Program-made: the position numbers and the translations under genes
Notes under the pieces: generated by a model
What the model was told of the DNA's origin: nothing
What the model saw: only the letters and a program-made list of their open reading frames with translations
The model's database searches: none
From: an uncultured Propionibacteriaceae bacterium
Lineage (GTDB): Bacteria; Actinomycetota; Actinomycetes; Propionibacteriales; Propionibacteriaceae
Direction: 5' to 3'
Assembly (NCBI GenBank): GCA_936924635.1
Contig: CAKZHP010000139.1
Location: forward strand, 1 to 33,752
DNA length: 33,752 nucleotides
Part shown: positions 23,190-33,232 of the stretch, piece by piece
Layout of the letters: each line of letters opens with the position of its first letter
How positions within the stretch are numbered: position 1 is the stretch's first letter

Positions 23190-23781
23190 GGAGCCCCCTT
23201 CCGATGACGACCTGTGCGATCTCTGACCACGCTAGAGACCACCTCTGACAGTTCTCGGAGGACGGGCCGTCGTTGCTCAGATGGGCGAACTTAGACGCCC
23301 CCCGGCCGACGACACGCCGGGCTGAGCGTGAACCCCGGGCAGGTTGCGTCCACAGCCCTTGTGGATGGCCTGGGGAGGGCCGCGCTCGTTGTGCGTGAAC
23401 GTACGCTAGCCGGGCCCGCCAGCACTGGGGACGATCTGTGGACAGCAGTGGACCGGTCTGCACCAAAGCGTCTCTGGCAAGCAGAGACGGTCCTCACTGG
23501 GAGTGGACGGAAGAAACCCTGTCTGTGGACGACCTCGCGACCACCGACGCGCCGGTGGGGGTGCGGGGATGGCCGGGTTCGTGGTATCTGGGGGTCAACG
23601 ACTGCGGTTGTGCACAGGGGTTGTGGACAGTCAAATCGGCTAGTCGTCACGCTGAGAGGCCACGCCGACCTCGACGCACCTTCGACGGCACCCAGCCATC
23701 ACGCAGGCAGCATGACGGCCCCCGATGCAGCTGCCGAGGCCGTCGTACTCAACCGCCAGAACCTCTGGGCGATTCGCCGTC
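23190..23781. other. Gene-free stretch with a cluster of DnaA-box-like sites
   Basis: No convincing ORF is present. Three sites match the actinobacterial DnaA box TTGTCCACA at 8 of 9 positions on the minus strand: TGTGGACAG near 23438, TGTGGACGA near 23524 and TGTGGACAG near 23622. Weaker 7-of-9 sites occur near 23346-23354, 23360 and 23611. All lie within ~290 bp. A hairpin lies in the middle (23469-23489). The dnaB promoter must also lie in the left part. The stretch is somewhat less GC-rich around the boxes but has no AT-rich unwinding region. Confidence 0.55.
23469..23489. repeat. 8-bp inverted repeat within the DnaA-box cluster
   Basis: CGTCTCTG and CAGAGACG flank a GCAAG loop. It is not next to a gene end, and its function is unknown. 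Confidence 0.6.
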
Positions 23782-24682
23782 TTACTTCTCGCCCGGCGGT
23801 GCGTACGCCTTGTCGAAGACCGCGAGCTGACGCCCGGAGGCATCGAGGGCGACGGCCGTGAAGTCCATCACCGTCGCCGCACCTGGCGTGGGGCGGACGT
23901 ACCGCAGTACGGCGAACCCTTGCACCACCTGCATCGTGACCTGAGTGCCGTCTGCAAGCCGCAGCACCACGGTCGCCGCCCCGGGCGGAGCGACGAGGAG
24001 GCCTTCGTACCGCGTACGAAGACTGCCGTCACGCTGGCCCTTCTCCAGGTTGCCGGCGAACTCCCCGAACAGCCGGCCCGTACGCGGAGTCATGTAGTTG
24101 CGCGGGTTGACCGCATAGAGCTCATTCTCGTCCGGTGCACCCGTTCCCTTGTTGTGCTGCCGGACCTCCAGGAAGTCCCCGCTCGGCAGGGTGAACAGCG
24201 CGATGAGGCCCGACTCGTCAGCCGAGGCGGTCAGCAGCCGGGCACCGGCCAGGGACTCTCCCGGGACCCACGCCCCGGCCAGGATGGCCGCGACATCGAC
24301 GGCGGCAGGGGTCGCGCTCACCGTCGCTGGCGAGGCAGTGGACGAGCCCCCCTTCGTCGCGCTCACGGTTTGCCGACGGGGCGACCGGCGAGGTGACGGG
24401 GGCGCGGTCAGCTGAGGTGGCGGCTCGCGAGGCCGTTGAGGCCGACGAACCCGGCGACGGCAGACCCGCGGGGCTGATCGTCTGCCGCGCGAGACCACCA
24501 CCCACAGACACGGCGAGCAGGCCCGCGACCCCCAGGGTGGCGGCAACAGCGACGCCACCGCCGAGACGTCGGGCGCGGAGGCGACGCCGGCCGATGCCGG
24601 CGAGGGCGTAGCCGTCGACGGGCCCGTACGGATCATCGCTCGCCGCGTCGGCGAAGCGGTCCCGCAGATCGATGCGGTTCAT
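23782..24682 (-). pseudogene. Frameshifted membrane-anchored partner of the sigma factor
   Basis: The start MNRIDLRDRFADAASDDPYGPVDG, one transmembrane segment (GGGVAVAATLGVAGLLAVSVGGG, ~41-63) and a Ser/Pro linker are read from the ATG at 24682. The matching extracytoplasmic domain (PAAVDVAAILAGAWVPGESLAG ... MDFTAVALDASGRQLAVFDKAYAPPGEK) lies in another frame to the TAA at 23782. Removing one base from the six-C run at 24347-24352 (plus strand) joins the two frames (NRERDEGG-SSTASPATVS). The layout is that of the membrane proteins encoded after SigE-type sigma genes in actinobacteria, possibly an anti-sigma or effector. The ATG overlaps the sigma gene stop. A homopolymer sequencing error is an alternative to true decay. 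Confidence 0.75.
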
Positions 24683-25163
24683 AGGGTGACCTCTTCCAGT
24701 AGGTGTTCAGACAGCCCTTCCGCCGAGAGCGCCGCGCGCAGGTCGTCGAGCCCGCGCGAGACCTGGGACTTGACGGTCCCTTCGGAGCAGCCGAGGGCTT
24801 CAGCGGCCCCCGCGACCGACATGTCCTCGAGGAACCGCAGCACCAGGCAGGCCCGTCGCGGGCAGGGACCCTCATCAGCGCGCGCCGAAGGACGATCCGG
24901 GTGTCCCGGTCTGGCTCGCTCCCCGACGCATCCCTGATCTCGGCGGTCGCCAGCTCCCGGCTGGACCGGCGCCGGCCGCGGTCGATCGCCGCATTGACGA
25001 CGACCCTCCGTGCGTACGCGAGCGAGTCGGCGCCGATGCGTTGCGGGCGGGCCACGACACGTACATCTTGATGAGGCTCTCCTGCACCAGGTCGTCGGCC
25101 AGGTGCCAGTCGCCGCAGACCACCGGCCCTCACCCCGACGGGGCGCACCCGGGCCAGGACCAT
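24679..25163 (-). pseudogene. Decayed SigE-family ECF sigma factor
   Basis: Sigma-factor segments occur in order but in different frames. VCGDWHLADDLVQESLIKMYVSW is sigma region 2. QRIGADSLAYARRVVVNAAIDR and ALMRVPAR are the linker and start of region 4. RACLVLRFLEDMSVAGAAEALGCSEGTVKSQVSRGLDDLRAAL is sigma region 4 with its helix-turn-helix. Frame changes are needed near 25115-25129, 25040-25057 and 24851-24860. The last is repaired by adding one base, giving VPARDRACLVLRF. The N-terminus is also missing. The final TGA overlaps the ATG of the membrane-protein pseudogene, as in intact operons. Three or more indels in 500 bp favour real decay, though local sequencing errors are not excluded. 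Confidence 0.8.
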
Positions 25164-25173
25164 GGAAGCAGGA

Positions 25174-25191
25174 ACCCTAGGGGGGTATAGT
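25174..25191 (+). promoter_or_regulatory. CsoR-type operator overlapping the csoR promoter
   Basis: ACCCTAGGGGGGTAT (25174-25188) has the C-run/G-run dyad typical of CsoR sites. It abuts TATAGT (25186-25191), a good -10 element six bases before the ATG at 25198. CsoR without copper would block this promoter. The match is by eye to known copper-operon operators. Confidence 0.65.
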
Positions 25192-25197
25192 ATGAGC

Positions 25198-25491
25198 ATG
25201 GAGCACAGTGAGCCCGGCTACCACGCCGACCGCGCCGCCCACCTGGCGCGTCTGAAGCGCATCGAGGGCCAGGTGCGAGGCATCGCCAAGATGGTGGAGA
25301 CCGACACGTACTGCATCGACGTGCTCACCCAGGTCTCCGCGGCGACCAAGGCGCTCCAGTCCGTGGCCCTGCTGCTGCTCCACGAGCACCTCAACCACTG
25401 CGTACGGCAGGCCGCCGAGCATGGCGGCCCTGAGGCCGACGCCAAGATCCGCGAGGCCAGCGACGCCATCGCCCGCCTCGTCCGCTCCTAG
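25198..25491 (+). CDS. csoR: Copper-sensing transcriptional repressor CsoR
   Basis: The 97-residue all-helical DUF156-family repressor releases DNA on binding Cu(I). The metal ligands are visible as Cys in DTYCIDVLTQ and His/Cys in HEHLNHCV, the C-x-x...H-x-x-x-C arrangement of true CsoR rather than RcnR or FrmR. RLKRIEGQVRGIAKMV is the conserved DNA-contact helix. I chose the ATG at 25198 because the -10 element places transcription start on it; ATG 25192 adds two residues. It heads the copper module and is followed after 13 bp by copZ. It probably represses its own promoter and, through read-through, copZ and copA. Confidence 0.95.
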   Translation: MEHSEPGYHADRAAHLARLKRIEGQVRGIAKMVETDTYCIDVLTQVSAATKALQSVALLLLHEHLNHCVRQAAEHGGPEADAKIREASDAIARLVRS

Positions 25492-25504
25492 GGAAGGAAC
25501 CACC

Positions 25505-25714
25505 ATGCAGTCCACCTACACCGTCACCGGCATGACCTGCGGCCACTGCGTCGCCCACGTCACCGAGGAGGTCTCGACCGTCGACGGCGTCACCGACGTC
25601 CGGGTCACCCTCGACGACGGCCGGATGGTCGTCACCTCCGACGCGCCCGTCCCGGCCGGCACCATCGCCGCCGCGGTGGCCGAGGCCGGCGACTACACCG
25701 CCGTTCCCGCCTGA
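25505..25714 (+). CDS. copZ: Copper chaperone, heavy-metal-associated domain
   Basis: The 69-residue single ferredoxin-like HMA domain has the Cu(I)-binding motif MTCGHC at ~10-15. It delivers copper to the CopA ATPase and to CsoR. GGAAGGAACCACC precedes the ATG. It sits between csoR and copA on the same strand, with 13 bp to csoR and 278 bp to copA. No promoter or CsoR-like site of its own was recognised in the 278-bp gap. Confidence 0.95.
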   Translation: MQSTYTVTGMTCGHCVAHVTEEVSTVDGVTDVRVTLDDGRMVVTSDAPVPAGTIAAAVAEAGDYTAVPA

Positions 25715-25992
25715 CGCGACGAACGCTCCCGGCCAGGCCCCGGCCTCCCGTGGCGATCTCGGGGGCTGGCGTGCGTCGGTCCTGTGAGACCCTGCATACG
25801 TCTTCCCCGAGGTCGTGCACGCCGACCGGCACCAGCCCGCGCGAGCGGGAGGGCGGAGCCGCAGCTCACGCGCCCGATCGAACCGCCGGCCAGGCCCCCG
25901 GCTCTCACCAGCCCGGGCACGACACGAGGCCAGCGCGCACCCCCTCCCCCGGCGGGTCGCGCGCACGTTCCAGCACTCCGTAAGGACCTTGC

Positions 25993-28227
<2,235 letters not shown>

Positions 28228-28570
28228 TCACCACGCCGCACGACCGCGCCGCCCCCACGTGTCGCCGGCCACATCTCGCACCCAGCGCGCCTGGCCCGCA
28301 GCCGGGTGGCTGAGATCGAGCCTCGTGGCCGGGCGGGGCCGTACAAGCCGTCGACTCGTCGTCCAGGTGCCCCCGGGCATGCCAGCAGCGCCGGCGCGGT
28401 CTGTCGCCGGAGGTCCCTGCACAACCGGTGCGCACAGCGGCACTGCCCCCCTCACAGCCGACCAACGCACGGATACGCACCGGTTCTGCACCCGGTCCCA
28501 CAGGACGAGGCGTGGGGCCGCGCGGGCAGAGGGGCGCACCGTGGCCCACCACATCCCAGATGAGAGCAGA
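28228..28570. other. Gene-free stretch after copA
   Basis: I see no ORF with a ribosome site or plausible protein, no strong hairpin with a T-run and no RNA gene here. It separates copA from the promoter region of the RlpA-like gene. Confidence 0.6.
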
Positions 28571-28621
28571 CGCCTGAGATTCTCAGGAAGTTTTGTGGTG
28601 TCTCTCAGGCGGCGTTACTCT
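28571..28621 (+). promoter_or_regulatory. Promoter with repeated TCTCAGG elements
   Basis: TTGTGG (28593-28598), a 17-bp spacer and TACTCT (28616-28621) make a good promoter, about 30 bp before the gene start. CGCCTGAGA (28571-28579) and TCTCAGGCG (28603-28611) form a 9-bp inverted repeat. A further TCTCAGG at 28581-28587 makes a second dyad (CTGAGATTCTCAG) and a direct repeat around the -35. This looks like an operator, but the regulator is unknown. Confidence 0.6.
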
Positions 28622-28652
28622 TGCCCCGCACTCGATCCATGTGAGGAAACCC

Positions 28653-29924
28653 ATGCGAAAGATCTTCCCCGCCCTTGCGGCCGGTGTCGTGCTCGTCGGC
28701 GGTGCCGGCGCGTTCGGCGTGAACGAGGCCCTGGCCTCCGACGTCACGGTCACGGTCGACGGCCAGAGCCGCCAGGTCACCACGTGGCCGGCCACGGTCG
28801 GGGAGGTGCTCGCCAAGCAGGGCGTCACCGTCGGCGAGCACGACACCGTCGCGCCCTCGGTCACCAGCAAGGTGAGCGACGGCACGGAGATCTCGGTGCG
28901 CTACGGCCGCCCGGTCACCGTCGTGCTCGACGGCCAGGAGCGCACGCAGTGGGTCACCGCCACCACGGTCGACGAGGCCCTGGGCCTGTTCGGCATCCGG
29001 GGCGACGTGCAGGTCAGCACCTCGCGCAGCAGCGCCATCGGCCGTGACGGCCTACGGCTGGAGGTCACCACGCCGCGCGGCGTCACGGTCACGGCAGACG
29101 GCAAGACCACGCCCGTGAGCACCTACGGCACCGTCACCGACGCCCTCACCCAGGCCGCGGTCAGCCTCGGTGGACTCGACCAGGTGACGCCTGCGCTGTC
29201 CGAGCCCGTGACCGAGGGCATGCAGGTCGTCGTCACCCGCGTGGAACTGCGTGACGTCGCCAGGCAGTCGGCCGTGCCGTTCGAGAAGCAGACCAAGGAG
29301 GACGCGAACCTCCCCAAGGGCACCACGCAGGTCGTGCAGGCCGGCGCCACGGGCACCGCCGACGAGCTGTGGACCCAGGAGGTCCGCGACGGCCAGGTCG
29401 TCAACGAGGTGAAGAAGTCCTCCACGGTCAGCAAGGCTCCCGTGACCGAGATCACCGCCGTCGGCACGAAGGCGGCCTCCTCCGCCCCCGCGTCGGCCTC
29501 CCCGACCTCGAGCACCACCGCGCCGGTGTCCTCGAACGCGACCACCAAGGCGCCGGCTCCGGCCACCACCACGAAGGCGCCCGTCCCCGCGGCGCGGACC
29601 ACGGCCGCCCCCGCCGCGCCGAGCACGTCGCTCGCCCCGGCGACCGGCAACTCGTGCGGCGTGTCCTTCTACGACGAGGGCCAGATGACGGCCACGGGTG
29701 AGGTCTTCAACCCGAACGCGATGACGGCGGCGCACAAGACGCTCCCCTTCGGCACCAAGGTGAAGGTCACCAACCCGGCCACCGGGAAGTCGGTCATCGT
29801 GCGCATCAACGACCGTGGCCCCTACATCGGTGGTCGTTGCCTCGACCTGTCGCGCGCGGCGTTCGCCGCCATCGCCCCGCTCAGCGCCGGCCACATCACC
29901 GCCACCTGGGAGGTCGTGGGCTGA
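28653..29924 (+). CDS. Secreted DUF348-G5-RlpA-like double-psi beta-barrel protein
   Basis: The 423-residue exported cell-wall protein has a signal peptide (~1-29, ALA-S), three DUF348 repeats (~30-68, 86-125, 140-180), a G5 domain (~194-268: VTRVELRDVARQSAVPFEKQTKEDANLPKG), an Ala/Thr/Pro linker and a C-terminal double-psi beta-barrel (~335-423). DUF348 and G5 are the front half of RpfB/YabE-type resuscitation and peptidoglycan-remodelling proteins. Here the lytic domain is RlpA-like: GVSFYDEGQMTATGEVF, TAAHKTLPFGTKVKVTN and catalytic-Asp INDRGPY are all present. It probably cleaves or binds peptidoglycan. GAGGAAA precedes the ATG. Monocistronic, followed by a terminator. Confidence 0.93.
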   Translation: MRKIFPALAAGVVLVGGAGAFGVNEALASDVTVTVDGQSRQVTTWPATVGEVLAKQGVTVGEHDTVAPSVTSKVSDGTEISVRYGRPVTVVLDGQERTQWVTATTVDEALGLFGIRGDVQVSTSRSSAIGRDGLRLEVTTPRGVTVTADGKTTPVSTYGTVTDALTQAAVSLGGLDQVTPALSEPVTEGMQVVVTRVELRDVARQSAVPFEKQTKEDANLPKGTTQVVQAGATGTADELWTQEVRDGQVVNEVKKSSTVSKAPVTEITAVGTKAASSAPASASPTSSTTAPVSSNATTKAPAPATTTKAPVPAARTTAAPAAPSTSLAPATGNSCGVSFYDEGQMTATGEVFNPNAMTAAHKTLPFGTKVKVTNPATGKSVIVRINDRGPYIGGRCLDLSRAAFAAIAPLSAGHITATWEVVG

Positions 29925-29941
29925 CCCCCGCCACCACCACA

Positions 29942-29976
29942 GACGGGTCGCTCCTTGGGGGGCCCGTCGGCGTTTT
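29942..29976 (+). terminator. Rho-independent terminator of the RlpA-like gene
   Basis: GACGGG (29942-29947) pairs with CCCGTC (29963-29968), and a T-run (five T) follows within GGCGTTTTT. It starts 18 bp after the stop codon. Confidence 0.75.
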
Positions 29977-30104
29977 TCCGGCCTCCCGGAGCCATCCACG
30001 AGTACGGTCTGAGGCGTGCACATCGTCTCGTCAGCGACGGCTCCCGTCAGCCCTGGCCACACGTCCTCCCGCTCCACCTGCCAGGAGTGCCGCAGGGCCG
30101 GGCG

Positions 30105-30434
30105 ATGACCGAGGCCCGCCTCAGCTCCGCGTACGCGGAGACCGCCGCCGCCATGCAGTTCAGTGCTCAGCAGGTGCAGGCACGCGCTGTGGCGCGGCTG
30201 TCTCTGGTGGCCGACCCGACCACTAGAGCCTCGAGCGTGAGCCCGGTCACACCCACCATCATCATGACCGTCGCGTCGACTACCGGTGGTGCCGCCGGGG
30301 GGCCCGTCTCAGACACGTACGGACAGGTACTCCGGGACACCATCGCCGAACTCGCCCTGCGGCTCGGTGAGCAGGGGGCCAAGCTCCAGATGGTGGCGGC
30401 TCCGCCCCAGCTCCCAGCCACCGGCCCCAGCTGA
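30105..30434 (+). CDS. Hypothetical 109-residue protein beside the CRISPR array
   Basis: The ATG at 30105 gives MTEARLSSAYAETAAAMQFSAQQVQARAVARLSL, a Thr/Ser/Val-rich middle and a helical C-terminus (DTYGQVLRDTIAELALRLGEQGAKLQMV) with a Pro tail. No family is recognised. The frame stays open upstream to 29955. An AGGAG near 30083 is too far from this ATG, and GTG at 30087 is an alternative start. The stop lies 9 bp before the first degenerate CRISPR repeat. It has no resemblance to Cas proteins. Its reality is moderately supported by codon bias only. Confidence 0.45.
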   Translation: MTEARLSSAYAETAAAMQFSAQQVQARAVARLSLVADPTTRASSVSPVTPTIIMTVASTTGGAAGGPVSDTYGQVLRDTIAELALRLGEQGAKLQMVAAPPQLPATGPS

Positions 30435-30630
30435 CGGGTTACCTTTCCGATCCTCGGCCCCTCCGAAGGGGGGCCGCCACCTGTGGCGTCAGCCCCGGCT
30501 GTTCCGTTGGCTCACGTAGTTGCGATCTACGGCCCCTCCGAACAGGGGCCACCACCTTCAAAAAGTTTCCTTTGGGAAACTTTGCAGCTGAGAGTTGCGA
30601 TCTTCGGCCCCTCCGAAGAGGGGCCGCCAC

Positions 30631-30741
30631 CCACGCCGGCCGTCACGAACGCGAGACCGACCAGACCGTTGCGATCCCCGGCCCCTCCGAAGAGGGGCCG
30701 CCACCCACGCCGGCCGTCACGAACGCGAGACCGACCAGACC
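30631..30741. repeat. Tandem duplicated CRISPR spacer (3 and 4)
   Basis: Spacers 30631-30667 and 30705-30741 are identical. The repeats at 30668 and 30742 both carry the same private change (TCCCCGG instead of TCCTCGG), so a repeat-spacer unit was duplicated after that mutation. Confidence 0.9.
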
Positions 30742-30963
30742 GTTGCGATCCCCGGCCCCTCCGAAGAGGGGCCGCCCCCCTGCCTACAATCCGGCGTCGT
30801 GGGTTTACGAGCCGATGTTGCGATCCTCGGCCCCTCCGAAGAGGGGCCGCCACCAGGGTCGTCACGACGCCACCGCCTCGAACATGAACGTGTTGCGATC
30901 CTCGGCCCTCCGAAGAGGGACCGCCACGAGCTTGCTCCGGAGCCACACCCCGTCCTGCTGGGC

Positions 30964-31000
30964 GTTGCGATCCTCGGCCCCTCCGAAGAGGGGGCGCCAC
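30964..31000. repeat. Hybrid CRISPR repeat joining two repeat types
   Basis: This repeat has the left stem arm of the old type (CGGCCCCTC) and the right arm of the new type (GAGGGGGCG), leaving one mismatch at stem position 3. All repeats to its left have C at position 31, or are degenerate; all to its right have C at position 14. Confidence 0.9.
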
Positions 31001-33119
31001 CCTTGACGCTCTTGGCCATCAGCCCGTGACGCGACGTTGCGATCCTCGCCCCCTCCGAAGAGGGGGCGCCACCGAGTCGACGTTGCCGAACACGGACGCG
31101 TAGCCGGTGTTGCGATCCTCGCCCCCTCCGAAGAGGGGGCGCCACCTGTACGTCGGCTCGGCCGACGCGGCCGGCGCCTGGTCGTTGCGATCCTCGCCCC
31201 CTCCGAAGAGGGGGCGCCACCCCGAATGAGGGTCGTTCAGCGACCCCCTAACTTTGAGTTGCGATCCTCGCCCCCTCCGAAGAGGGGGCGCCACTGACCG
31301 GTTCCCGTCGATCGTGGCTGGCGGGCCCGGGTTGCGATCCTCGCCCCCTCCGAAGAGGGGGCGCCACGGTGGTTGGCACGGCCTGCCGTGACGAGCCACA
31401 CCGTTGCGATCCTCGCCCCCTCCGAAGAGGGGGCGCCACCAGGGCCGCGAGGGCGGCATCCACGCCGCCGCGCTGGTTGCGATCCTCGCCCCCTCCGAAG
31501 AGGGGGCGCCACGACTCCGGCATCTACGGGGCGTACGGGGCCGTCGAGTTGCGATCCTCGCCCCCTCCGAAGAGGGGGCGCCACCCGCCAACGGCAGCAT
31601 CGCCGTCCCGAGGTTCTCCAGGTTGCGATCCTCGCCCCCTCCGAAGAGGGGGCGCCACCGGGTGTGCCACTGCCACCACACCTCCACCAGCAGCCGGTTG
31701 CGATCCTCGCCCCCTCCGAAGAGGGGGCGCCACTTCTCGGGCCACGGGCCGGGGATCATCGCGGTCACGTTGCGATCCTCGCCCCCTCCGAGGAGGGGGC
31801 GCCACAAGCCGAAGGCTGCCGACTTGCTCACCTTGCTGGAGTTGCGATCCTCGCCCCCTCCGAAGAGGGGGCGCCACATGGAGAGCCTGGCCACCTCGAT
31901 GGGCACCAAGCTGTTGCGATCCTCGCCCCCTCCGAAGAGGGGGCGCCACCGGCGGCTCCTGGACCGCGACGGTGACCCCCGCATGTTGCGATCCTCGCCC
32001 CCTCCGAAGAGGGGGCGCCACCCTCGACCGCGCTCGACACCGCCTCGCACATCAGCGGGTTGCGATCCTCGCCCCCTCCGAAGAGGGGGCGCCACCGGCA
32101 AGAACTGGTGCCTGGTCAACTACGAGTCGATGTTGCGATCCTCGCCCCCTCCGAAGAGGGGGCGCCACCCGCGAGACCGGCGCCGGGGAAGTCCTCACCG
32201 GGGTTGCGATCCTCGCCCCCTCCGAAGAGGGGGCGCCACCGTCGACCTCCTATGTGGTGGCCGGTGAGCTGGCGTGGTTGCGATCCTCGCCCCCTCCGAA
32301 GAGGGGGCGCCACAGAACTGGCTGGAGCACCGACGGAAGCTCGCTGCGAAGTTGCGATCCTCGCCCCCTCCGAAGAGGGGGCGCCACCAGGTCTACTCGA
32401 CCATCATCTACACCAGCAGCCTGTGGTTGCGATCCTCGCCCCCTCCGAAGAGGGGGCGCCACCAGCCTCACCGCGACGTGCCCGCAGTACGACCTGGGGT
32501 TGCGATCCTCGCCCCCTCCGAAGAGGGGGCGCCACCATCGCCAAGGACGGCAAGAGCCCGTACGACCCGGCGTTGCGATCCTCGCCCCCTCCGAAGAGGG
32601 GGCGCCACGGAGACCTTCGCCACCGCCGTGGGGGCTCAGCTGTTGCGATCCTCGCCCCCTCCGAAGAGGGGGCGCCACCGGCACCCACTCCGGCGGCTCG
32701 GGAATCGTCTGGCAGTTGCGATCCTCGCCCCCTCCGAAGAGGGGGCGCCACCCACCCTCGGCCTCGCCGCCGACTGGACCGGCATCCCGTTGCGATCCTC
32801 GCCCCCTCCGAAGAGGGGGCGCCACCCCCCAGCGACGACCGCACCGACACGAGCGGGGTGACCGTTGCGATCCTCGCCCCCTCCGAAGAGGGGGCGCCAC
32901 CTGGCCTCCCGGCTGGCCCGACCATCGCCAAGGGTCCGTTGCGATCCTCGCCCCCTCCGAAGAGGGGGCGCCACCGCTCGGAGATGATCCGGTCGACGTC
33001 GGCCTGGGTGTTGCGATCCTCGCCCCCTCCGAAGAGGGGGCGCCACGCCTCGCCGGTAGCGGGCCGTCTGCCACCCGTTGCCGTTGCGATCCTCGCCCCC
33101 TCCGAAGAGGGGGCGCCAC

Positions 33120-33232
33120 TGGACGTCCTGGCCCCACTTGTCGAAGCCCTTGATCCAGTTGCGATCCTCGCCCCCTCCGAAGAGGGGGCGCCACTGGACG
33201 TCCTGGCCCCACTTGTCGAAGCCCTTGATCCA
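33120..33232. repeat. Tandem duplicated CRISPR spacer (37 and 38)
   Basis: Spacers 33120-33157 and 33195-33232 are identical 38-mers separated by one repeat. On the minus strand they encode WIKGFDKWGQDV. Confidence 0.92.

Noticed and set aside
23190..23781. Chromosomal replication origin
   Set aside because: No dnaA or dnaN beside it, no AT-rich unwinding region and too few strong boxes.
23328..23861. A 177-codon plus-strand ORF in the gene-free stretch
   Set aside because: No ribosome site or protein motif; it overlaps the DnaA-box-like cluster and the end of the pseudogene on the other strand.
25715..25992. A hidden gene or second CsoR operator between copZ and copA
   Set aside because: ORFs here are Arg/Pro-rich shadows and no C-run/G-run dyad is present.
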